42,118 nucleotides of DNA from an uncultured Alphaproteobacteria bacterium (lineage in GTDB: Bacteria; Pseudomonadota; Alphaproteobacteria; CAAHEQ01; UBA3637). Under the pieces are notes generated by a model. The model ran no database searches, was not told the DNA's origin, and saw only the letters and a program-made list of their open reading frames with translations. Each line of letters starts with the position of its first letter. The stretch's first letter is position 1. Position numbers and translations under genes: made by a program. Below are positions 36,134 through 42,118 of the stretch, one piece after another. The stretch spans positions 1 through 42,118 of the forward strand of contig CASECF010000009.1 of assembly GCA_949286245.1 (NCBI GenBank), read 5' to 3'.

Positions 36134-36727
36134 ATGAAAACAGGAGAAATCGAACAGCTTATTCATCTCATGAGCAAGTTGCCGGCTTTGGGTCCAAGGT
36201 CGGCGCGTCGGGCTGTTTTACACTTATTAAGTAAAAAAGAAACATTTTTTATTCCTTTGATACAGTCCATGCAATCTGTTTTAGATCATGTTCGCTCTTG
36301 TCCGGAATGTGGTAATATGGACACCTCTTCTCCTTGTTCAATCTGTTCCGATCCGAATAGAAATAAAGGGCAGATTTGTGTTGTTCGTGACGTGACCGAT
36401 CTGTGGGCTCTGGAGCGGGCTGGTGTTTTTAGAGGTGTTTATCACGTTTTGGGAGGACTTTTATCTGCTCTGGATGGGATTGGACCAGATGAGCTAAATA
36501 TTCAAAGTTTGATGAATAAGATAAGTGAATATCATGCAACTGAAGTCATTTTAGCACTTCCGGCAACGGTTGAAGGACAATCAACGGTTCATTATCTAAC
36601 AGAAAAATTAGAATCTTTTCCCATCCACATTTCAACCTTGTCTCGTGGCGTTCCAATTGGTGGGGAATTGGATTATTTAGATGACGGAACTTTACAAACC
36701 GCGTTCAACACAAGAAGAGACGTATAA
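36134..36727 (+). CDS. recR: Recombination mediator RecR
   Basis: Acts with RecF and RecO to load RecA onto gapped DNA. The 197 residues have an N-terminal helix-hairpin-helix (LPALGPRSARRAVLHLL), a zinc-binding cysteine cluster (CPECGNMDTSSPCSIC, about 56-73), and a Toprim domain (ICVVRDVTDLWALERAGVFRG, then EVILALPATVEGQST). Length is normal. Probably cotranscribed with ybaB, and perhaps with the zauP-zapA genes 21 bases on. Confidence 0.97.
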   Translation: MKTGEIEQLIHLMSKLPALGPRSARRAVLHLLSKKETFFIPLIQSMQSVLDHVRSCPECGNMDTSSPCSICSDPNRNKGQICVVRDVTDLWALERAGVFRGVYHVLGGLLSALDGIGPDELNIQSLMNKISEYHATEVILALPATVEGQSTVHYLTEKLESFPIHISTLSRGVPIGGELDYLDDGTLQTAFNTRRDV

Positions 36728-36748
36728 GACATAATGGGTATGATATAA

Positions 36749-36934
36749 ATGGAAGAAATCAAAGAAGCGTTAAAATCCTTGGAACAATCAGTTTTAAAAT
36801 TAGAAGAGGCTGTTCATGTAGCCAAAAAAGAACACATTCATGCGATTGAAGAACTGCAAGAGTTAAAATCCGTCATCAAAACGACATACCATCGTTTGGA
36901 CAGCGCTTTATCAACCTTCAAAGGAGAGGAATAG
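36749..36934 (+). CDS. Short coiled-coil protein, ZauP-like, upstream of zapA
   Basis: A 61-residue, fully helical, charged protein (EEIKEALKSLEQSVLKLEEAV, then ELQELKSVIKTTYHRLDSAL) with continuous heptads. In Caulobacter and relatives a coiled-coil protein encoded just upstream of zapA (ZauP) binds ZapA and helps focus the Z-ring. Position, size and composition fit that role. It ends two bases before zapA starts, and the zapA ribosome site (AGGAG) lies inside its last codons. Identification rests on synteny and composition more than on sequence motif. Confidence 0.65.
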   Translation: MEEIKEALKSLEQSVLKLEEAVHVAKKEHIHAIEELQELKSVIKTTYHRLDSALSTFKGEE

Positions 36935-36936
36935 CA

Positions 36937-37263
36937 ATGGCTGTCGTATCATTAAAGATTGGAGGACGTTTTTATAAATTTTCCTGCAATGACGGACAAG
37001 AAGCACACATGAGAGAATTGGCCGAGATTCTGGACAAAAGAGCCGATCAATTAATGAAATCTCTCGGTTTTATGCAAGAGGGACAACTGTTAGCCATGCT
37101 TTGTCTTCTGTTGGAAGAAGAGAAACAACATTTAGAAAAAAGCGGAAATGTTGAACAACAAGCCCTCATTCAAAAACAGCTTGCCGAAAGTATTGAGAAC
37201 CTAGCTGTAAAAATGAATATGTTAGCTGAAAATTTGAGTGGCACTGAAAAGGATATCGGGTAA
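36937..37263 (+). CDS. zapA: Cell division protein ZapA
   Basis: FtsZ-associated protein that bundles FtsZ filaments at midcell. The 108 residues have the N-terminal beta head (VVSLKIGGRFYKFSCNDGQEAHMRELAEILDKRADQL) and a C-terminal coiled coil (MLCLLLEEEKQHLEKSG onward). Its stop shares a base with the start of the next gene (TAATG). It forms a tight unit with the preceding coiled-coil gene. The 6S RNA gene that often lies after zapA in other proteobacteria is not here. Confidence 0.9.
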   Translation: MAVVSLKIGGRFYKFSCNDGQEAHMRELAEILDKRADQLMKSLGFMQEGQLLAMLCLLLEEEKQHLEKSGNVEQQALIQKQLAESIENLAVKMNMLAENLSGTEKDIG

Positions 37264-38078
37264 TGAAGGGATTATTTTGCGGAGATATTGTCGGCAAATC
37301 GGGTCGACGATTGGTTTTAGAATATGTTCCCAAATTGCGCAATCAATTTGGTTTAGACTTTGTGATCGCCAATGCGGAAAATGCAGCCCATGGTTTTGGA
37401 ATTACTCCCAAAATGGCTCAAGAATTCTTTAATGCAGGCACAGATATCATCACTTTAGGCAATCACTCCTTCGATAAAAAAGATATTTTCCCAATTCTTG
37501 AGGAACGAGATGATATTATTCGTCCGATGAACTATCCGGAAAACACAGTCGGCAAGGGGTTTTGTTTCAAAACATTAACAAACGGATATCGATTAGCGGT
37601 TGTTCAACTACAGGGACATGTTTTTATGAGATCCGTTGAAAGTCCGTTTGAATGTATTCAATCTTGGCTTGAAAAATATCCAAAGGGAAGATGTTGGGAC
37701 TTTTTAGTTGTTGATTTCCATGCCGAGGCCACCGCTGAAAAAATGGGTATGGGACATTTTTTAGATGGACAGGCCTGTTTGGTCGTTGGGACACATACTC
37801 ATATTCCAACAGCAGATGCTCAAATTTTACCAAATGGAACCGGATATATAACCGATATTGGCATGTGCGGTGATTATCATTCCATTATCGGGATGAAAAA
37901 AGAAACAGCCCTTCCCCGTTTTTTTCAAGGTACCCCTCGTCATTCTCGATTAGAACCGGCGGAATCAGAGGGCACATTTTGTGCTGTTTTTGTTGAAATA
38001 GAGGAAAAAACAGGAACCGTAACAAAAATTTTTCCGGTTCGAATCGGTGCCCATCTTGAAAACACGCATGAAATATGA
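37263..38078 (+). CDS. YmdB-type metallophosphoesterase (TIGR00282)
   Basis: Calcineurin-like phosphoesterase; the B. subtilis relative YmdB hydrolyses 2',3'-cyclic nucleotides and affects biofilm and motility decisions. The 271 residues contain the metal-site motifs GDIVGKSGR (8-16), ANAENAAHGFGI, TLGNHSFDK, and VVDFHAEATAEK, then VVGTHTHIPTADAQ. ITDIGMCGDYHSIIG is diagnostic of the subfamily. The start overlaps the zapA stop (TAATG), so production may be coupled to ZapA. The substrate in this organism is unknown. Confidence 0.92.
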   Translation: MKGLFCGDIVGKSGRRLVLEYVPKLRNQFGLDFVIANAENAAHGFGITPKMAQEFFNAGTDIITLGNHSFDKKDIFPILEERDDIIRPMNYPENTVGKGFCFKTLTNGYRLAVVQLQGHVFMRSVESPFECIQSWLEKYPKGRCWDFLVVDFHAEATAEKMGMGHFLDGQACLVVGTHTHIPTADAQILPNGTGYITDIGMCGDYHSIIGMKKETALPRFFQGTPRHSRLEPAESEGTFCAVFVEIEEKTGTVTKIFPVRIGAHLENTHEI

Positions 38079-38090
38079 TATAAAGAAACT

Positions 38091-38138
38091 CATTTTAAAA
38101 TACAATTTTTCAATATAAAATATCATTTTGAAATACAA
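38091..38138 (+). repeat. Short direct repeat upstream of yebC
   Basis: CATTTTAAAATACAA (38091-38105) and CATTTTGAAATACAA (38124-38138), one mismatch, 33 bases apart, in the 71-base gap before yebC. May mark a promoter or operator. Confidence 0.4.
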
Positions 38139-38149
38139 AAGGAATAACT

Positions 38150-38905
38150 ATGGCAGGACATTCACAATTTAAGAACATTATGTACCGCAAAGGGGCTCAA
38201 GACAAAATGAGAGCCAAGATTTTTTCAAAACTGGCTCGTGAAATTACCGTTGCCGTTAAGACCGGTTTACCGGATCCGGCGATGAATCCACGTTTACGAT
38301 TAGCTATTCAAAATGCTCGTTCAGAGAATATGCCCAAAGACAATATTGAACGAGCCATTGCAAAAGGAACTCAGGGAGCTGATACAACAAACTATGAAGA
38401 AGTTCGCTATGAGGGATTTGGACCGGGAAAAGTCTCTGTCATTGTGGAAGCACTAACAGATAACCGTGCAAGAACAGCACCAAATTTGCGCTCTTTATTT
38501 TCAAAAAATGGGGGTGTTTTTGGAGAAACGGGATCTGTCACATTTAATTTTGAACGGATCGGATATATTGAATATCCAATTTCCGTCGGGACACCGGATG
38601 CTATTTTTGAGGCCGCTCTGGAGGCGGGTGCGCAAGATGTTGTTTCAACAGATGAGGCTCATGAGATTACTTGCACACCGGAGGATTTGGCTGTTGTGCG
38701 AGAAGGTTTAGAAGCCAAGTTAGGAACACCTAATGTGGCCCGATTGGACTGGAAACCTTTGGTTCAGACACCTGTTTCTGATTTGGAAACAGCTCAAAAA
38801 TTGATGAACTTCATTAATCTACTCAATGAAGATGATGATGTTCAACGTGTTATCACAAATGCTGACATTGATGAGAATATTATGAAACAGTTGGAAGCGG
38901 AATAA
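38150..38905 (+). CDS. yebC: YebC/TACO1-family protein
   Basis: Conserved protein described as a transcriptional regulator or as a translation factor that helps ribosomes through difficult sequences. The 251 residues begin [18 protein letters not shown]; the common form is SKWANI(K)HRK, so this variant with [10 protein letters not shown] is like other alphaproteobacteria. [45 protein letters not shown] and [13 protein letters not shown] follow. AAAGGA lies nine bases before the ATG. ruvC begins one base after its stop. Confidence 0.96.
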   Translation: MAGHSQFKNIMYRKGAQDKMRAKIFSKLAREITVAVKTGLPDPAMNPRLRLAIQNARSENMPKDNIERAIAKGTQGADTTNYEEVRYEGFGPGKVSVIVEALTDNRARTAPNLRSLFSKNGGVFGETGSVTFNFERIGYIEYPISVGTPDAIFEAALEAGAQDVVSTDEAHEITCTPEDLAVVREGLEAKLGTPNVARLDWKPLVQTPVSDLETAQKLMNFINLLNEDDDVQRVITNADIDENIMKQLEAE

Positions 38906-38906
38906 A

Positions 38907-39407
38907 ATGATTCGCATCTTGGGTTTAGATCCGGGTTTGCGACATACGGGATGGGGTGTCATTGAACAGGATGGCACCCGTTTTCGTTTTGTAGCCGCAG
39001 GAGTTATCAATCCACCGGATCATTCGACTTTATCTGAGCGATTGGCAGAATTACACGAACACTTGAAAGGAATTATAGAATCTTATGATCCGGATGAGGC
39101 TGCGGTAGAAGAAACATTTGTCAATAAGAATCCTTCTTCAACTTTAAAATTGGGGCAAGCTCGCGGGGTTGTTTTACTAACGCCGGCCATTTTACATATT
39201 CGTGTATTTGAATATACACCCAATCAAATAAAAAAAATGATCGTGGGGGCCGGACATGCAGATAAAAAGCAAGTAGATATGATGGTTCGAACTCTCCTCA
39301 AAAAAACAGTTCCGGAGCATATTCCCCCAGATGCTTCAGATGCATTAGCTATTGCTCTTTGCCACGGCTTTATGCGACCTTCTCTAACTCGACAATTTCT
39401 CCGATAA
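38907..39407 (+). CDS. ruvC: Holliday junction resolvase RuvC
   Basis: Endonuclease that cuts Holliday junctions after RuvAB branch migration. The 166 residues start MIRILGLDPGLRHTGWGVIE with catalytic Asp8; AAVEETFVNKNPSSTLKLGQARG carries the second acidic residue, and PPDASDALAIALCH the last pair. Length is normal. It is one base after yebC, the usual order, but ruvA and ruvB do not follow; an amidase gene does. Confidence 0.97.
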   Translation: MIRILGLDPGLRHTGWGVIEQDGTRFRFVAAGVINPPDHSTLSERLAELHEHLKGIIESYDPDEAAVEETFVNKNPSSTLKLGQARGVVLLTPAILHIRVFEYTPNQIKKMIVGAGHADKKQVDMMVRTLLKKTVPEHIPPDASDALAIALCHGFMRPSLTRQFLR

Positions 39408-39421
39408 CAGATGGATTATGT

Positions 39422-39922
39422 ATGAAAATTATTCAAAAACCCTCTCCTCATTTTAATGATCGAACAACGTCGATTGATATGATTGTCATTCATGCAACAG
39501 CCACACAAACGCTGGATGAAACATTTTCATATCTTATTCACAGCCAAGCGCCTCATCGTGTCAGTGCCCACTATGTGATTGATCGGGATGGAACTATTTA
39601 TCAGTTGGTTGACGAATCAAAACGAGCTTGGCATGCCGGAATAAGCAAATGGGAAGATCGAGAAGATATAAACACTTACTCCATTGGGATAGAATTTCAA
39701 TGTCCCACTCAAAGTGATGGAACTCTGGGAGATTTTACACAAGCTCAAATCCAAAGCGGCCTTGAATTATGCCACGATATTCAAAAAAGATACCATATTT
39801 TACCTAAAAATGTTGTGGGGCATTCCGATATTGCTCCGGATCGCAAACAAGATCCGGGATTACTGTTCCCTTGGGAAATTTTCGTTCGAGAAGGAATCGC
39901 ATTAAATCCGAAACGTCGGTAA
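39422..39922 (+). CDS. AmpD-like N-acetylmuramoyl-L-alanine amidase (Amidase_2)
   Basis: Cuts the stem peptide from anhydro-MurNAc in recycling (AmpD) or from murein. I place the start at ATG 39422 (MKIIQKPSPHFNDR); the longer frame begins inside ruvC and adds a non-homologous N-terminus. The 166 residues show IVIHATATQT with His24, SAHYVIDRDGTIYQLVDESKRAWHAG, and VVGHSDIAPDRKQDPG with His134 and Asp144, the zinc-ligand spacing of AmpD. No signal peptide is visible, so a cytoplasmic recycling role is likely. The ribosome site (GGATT) is weak. It lies between ruvC and htpG. Confidence 0.85.
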   Translation: MKIIQKPSPHFNDRTTSIDMIVIHATATQTLDETFSYLIHSQAPHRVSAHYVIDRDGTIYQLVDESKRAWHAGISKWEDREDINTYSIGIEFQCPTQSDGTLGDFTQAQIQSGLELCHDIQKRYHILPKNVVGHSDIAPDRKQDPGLLFPWEIFVREGIALNPKRR

Positions 39923-39963
39923 TATTTTTATATCATAAATCTCATATTTATCTCATCTCCAAT

Positions 39964-39994
39964 CTTGAAATAAAACAAAATACCGACTATATAT
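39964..39994 (+). promoter_or_regulatory. Sigma-32-type promoter candidate of htpG
   Basis: CTTG (39964-39967), 18 bases, then ACTATATAT (39986-39994). This differs from CTTG-N17/18-CYTATnTnnG at the first base of the -10 box and in the final G. It lies about 45 bases before the htpG start. Confidence 0.6.
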
Positions 39995-40038
39995 CCTGCA
40001 TAAAAACGTATTATTATAATAACAAGAAAGGACAAAAT

Positions 40039-41910
40039 ATGGTTCAAAAAAAAGAAGAAACGGTTGCGTTTAAAGCAGAAGTTTCCAAAGTTTTAGATAT
40101 TGTCATTCACTCTTTATATTCCAATTCGGAAATATTTTTACGAGAACTCATTTCCAATGCCTCAGACGCTTGTGATAAACTCCGTTATGCTCTTTTAACC
40201 CATCCAGGGCTGAAACATGCTTCGGGAGAATTTAAAATAACTTTAATTCCTGATTCATCAGCAAAGACTTTGACTGTTTCGGACAATGGGATCGGGATGG
40301 ATAAAGATGATTTAATCAATCATCTGGGGACTATCGCTCATTCGGGATCCGCAGAGTTTTTAAAAACACTCACGGGAGATAAGCAGAAAGATATGGCCTT
40401 GATCGGACAATTCGGTGTTGGCTTTTACGCCTCATTTATGGTTGCCGATAAAGTCATTGTCAAAACCAAAAAGGCCGGTGATGAAACAGGATGGATTTGG
40501 GAATCAAATGGAGCTGATTCATTTACGATTAAAGAGGAGAAAAATATCGACTATGGAACAAGCATCATCCTTTACCTCAAAAAAGATGCATTAGACTACG
40601 CTGAACCGATTCGATTACGCTATCTGGTACGTCAATACTCTGACTATATCGCCATTCCCATTGTCTTAAAGTCTGATAAAAAAGAAGAAGTCATCAATGC
40701 AGCCAGTGCGCTTTGGACAAGGAATAAAACAGAAATCACGCCGGAGCAATATCGCGATTTTTATCAATCGATTTCCCATGCTTTTGACGATCCTTGGATG
40801 ACGCTTCATTATAAAGCCGAAGGGGTTATTGATTATACTTCCCTTCTTTTCATTCCGACAAAACCTCCGTTTAATCTGTTTCAACCGGATCGTAAAAGTG
40901 GCTTACAGCTCTATGTCAACCGTGTTTTTATTTCAGATGATATTCCTGATCTCATGCCCCATTTTTTACGCTTTGTGACCGGTGTTATCGATACCAGTGA
41001 CCTTCCGTTAAATGTGAGTCGTGAGATGCTCCAAAAAACCCCTGTTATGGCAAAAATCAAGAAGGGAATCGTCCATCGAATTTTAGATGAGCTCAAAAAG
41101 AGAGCTGAAAATAAAGAGGATTATACAAAATTTTGGAATAGCTTCGGTATTGTCTTTAAAGAGGGATTATATGAACCCATTGAAGAACGTAAAGAGGTAT
41201 CCGATCTGTGCCGTTTTTATACGTTGAATAATTCTGAATTAATCAGCTTTTCGGATTATGTCCAAGCGATGAAGTCAGAACAAAAAAATATTTATTACTT
41301 AACCGGATCTGATTTGGAAACACTCAAAAATAATCCGCAATTGGAAGGATTCAAAGCGAGAGGAATAGATGTTTTACTCTTGACGGATCCGATTGATGAA
41401 TTTTGGATTCAAACGTTTAATGAATTTGAGGGAAAACCAATCGTATCAGTCATGCATGCGAAAGAAGATTTAGAAAAAATTTCTCCCTCCGAGACAGAGA
41501 CAGAAGAGCCCATCACAAAGGAACAAACCGATCTTCTCAAAAAGATCTTCAAGAAAATACTCGGGTCTTCAATCGGAGAGGTTCAAACAACCGAACGTCT
41601 GACAAAAAGCCCCATTGCTCTCATCACACCCGAAGGACAAATGAGCCTTAATCTGGAACGTCTCATGAAAGCTCATGGACAACAAATTGCTTTTAACAGT
41701 GCTCGTATACTGGAAATTAATCCTCGCCATCCTTTGATTAAGAAGTTGGCTGAAATTGCACAAAAGGATGAGGCTTCGGAGTGTTTAACCGATACGATTC
41801 ATCTTCTGTTTGATCAAACACTGATTACAGAAGGAGAACCCATCAAAGATCCGGCACAATTTATGGAACGTATGACAAAACTCATGTTGTCCGGACTAAC
41901 AAAAGAATAG
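40039..41910 (+). CDS. htpG: Chaperone HtpG (Hsp90)
   Basis: ATP-dependent chaperone. The start is ATG 40039 (MVQKKEETVAFKAEVSKVLDIV) with AAAGGA seven bases upstream; the longer frame from 39871 overlaps the amidase gene and is not credible. The 623 residues show the GHKL ATPase motifs ELISNASDACDKLR, DNGIGMDKDDL and GQFGVGFYASFMVAD, then the middle domain with LYVNRVFISDD and DLPLNVSREMLQ, and the C-terminal dimerisation part. A four-copy GAATA repeat overlaps the stop codon (41905-41924). Confidence 0.98.
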   Translation: MVQKKEETVAFKAEVSKVLDIVIHSLYSNSEIFLRELISNASDACDKLRYALLTHPGLKHASGEFKITLIPDSSAKTLTVSDNGIGMDKDDLINHLGTIAHSGSAEFLKTLTGDKQKDMALIGQFGVGFYASFMVADKVIVKTKKAGDETGWIWESNGADSFTIKEEKNIDYGTSIILYLKKDALDYAEPIRLRYLVRQYSDYIAIPIVLKSDKKEEVINAASALWTRNKTEITPEQYRDFYQSISHAFDDPWMTLHYKAEGVIDYTSLLFIPTKPPFNLFQPDRKSGLQLYVNRVFISDDIPDLMPHFLRFVTGVIDTSDLPLNVSREMLQKTPVMAKIKKGIVHRILDELKKRAENKEDYTKFWNSFGIVFKEGLYEPIEERKEVSDLCRFYTLNNSELISFSDYVQAMKSEQKNIYYLTGSDLETLKNNPQLEGFKARGIDVLLLTDPIDEFWIQTFNEFEGKPIVSVMHAKEDLEKISPSETETEEPITKEQTDLLKKIFKKILGSSIGEVQTTERLTKSPIALITPEGQMSLNLERLMKAHGQQIAFNSARILEINPRHPLIKKLAEIAQKDEASECLTDTIHLLFDQTLITEGEPIKDPAQFMERMTKLMLSGLTKE

Positions 41911-41938
41911 AATAGAATAGAATAAAATGATCGTTCAA

Positions 41939-41974
41939 AACATCTTCTCTTTACAATAAGAGAAGATGTTTTTT
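41939..41974 (+). terminator. Terminator after htpG
   Basis: A perfect 13-base stem, AACATCTTCTCTT with AAGAGAAGATGTT, around TACAAT, with a six-T run. Confidence 0.93.
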
Positions 41975-41984
41975 ATAACAAAAA

Positions 41985-42118
41985 GATACCCCCGCGTAAA
42001 ACGCGGGGTTCTTCATATGCGGCTATAAGCCTTTACCACTGGCTTCCCCTGAACGGGGTACCCATAATTCTGCCAAACGCAATTTGTTACTATCTACCCG
42101 TAAACGGGTCATTTAAGT
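41985..42118 (-). mobile_element. Right end of a second IS200/IS605-type element
   Basis: Structured sequence on the minus strand after a tnpA 3' end: CCCC/GGGG near 42046-42057, GGCT-ATA-AGCC at 42021-42031, and a strong terminal hairpin CCCCGCG-TAAAA-CGCGGGG (41990-42008). Hairpin ends without inverted repeats are typical of the family. The rest of the element lies beyond the window, so completeness is unknown. Confidence 0.65.
42090..42118 (-). CDS. tnpA: C-terminal end of an IS200-type transposase (partial)
   Basis: Reading the minus strand, the last codons are LNDPFTGR followed by TAG at 42090-42092. DPFTG near the C-terminus is characteristic of Y1 transposases of IS200/IS605. The 25 bases 42094-42118 equal 12021-12045 in the decayed copy. 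Only the last eight codons are visible. Confidence 0.7.

Overview
The window is AT-rich (GC not computed, clearly well below 50%), gene-dense bacterial DNA that reads as an alphaproteobacterium. Evidence: rne diverges from an AMIN-type amidase gene, a short coiled-coil gene resembling zauP sits directly before zapA, rph and rdgB diverge from grpE, RNase E has an acidic insert in its S1 region, and the groESL promoter matches the alphaproteobacterial sigma-32 consensus CTTG-N17-CYTATnTnnG. A full-length fermentative AdhE, ThyX as the only thymidylate synthase seen here, and a cysteine-rich repeat protein suggest an anaerobic or microaerobic, perhaps host- or gut-associated lineage. That lifestyle call is inference.

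Layout. 1-1231: 3' part of a cysteine-rich tandem-repeat protein gene. 1336-3555 (-): a small secreted protein and a Slt-type lytic transglycosylase. 3638-9109 (+): an Mpl/MurC-like Mur ligase, LD-carboxypeptidase, a large U32-family protein and an AsmA-like membrane protein. 9267-11624 (-): tRNA-His and a 742-residue protein I cannot place. 11911-12640: a decayed IS200-type element with a broken tnpA. 12718-15102 (-): pgk and gap, each with its own terminator. 15326-18481: thyX, an unknown gene, tag, and an acyltransferase of the NAT_N/GNAT_C type. 18666-18740: tRNA-Glu(CTC), then about 590 bases without a convincing gene. 19329-25285: rne, amiC, rdgB, rph and grpE. 25423-31417 (+): adhE, rnr and a membrane-anchored GT2 glycosyltransferase. 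31576-35577 (-): groEL, groES and lepA. 35801-41910 (+): ybaB-recR, zauP-like, zapA, ymdB-like, yebC, ruvC, an AmpD-like amidase and htpG. 41985-42118: the 3' end of a second IS200-type element, whose tnpA runs in from the right.

Two themes link the genes. Five peptidoglycan turnover or recycling enzymes (Slt, Mpl-like ligase, LdcA, AmiC, AmpD-like) could form much of a murein recycling route. Three chaperone units (grpE, groES-groEL, htpG) carry recognisable sigma-32-type promoters, while hrcA and CIRCE elements are absent here.

I found no CRISPR array, no prophage and no obvious multi-gene defence system. The least explained pieces are the cysteine-rich repeat protein, the 742-residue orphan, the acyltransferase and the GC-richer gene-free stretch near 19040-19240.
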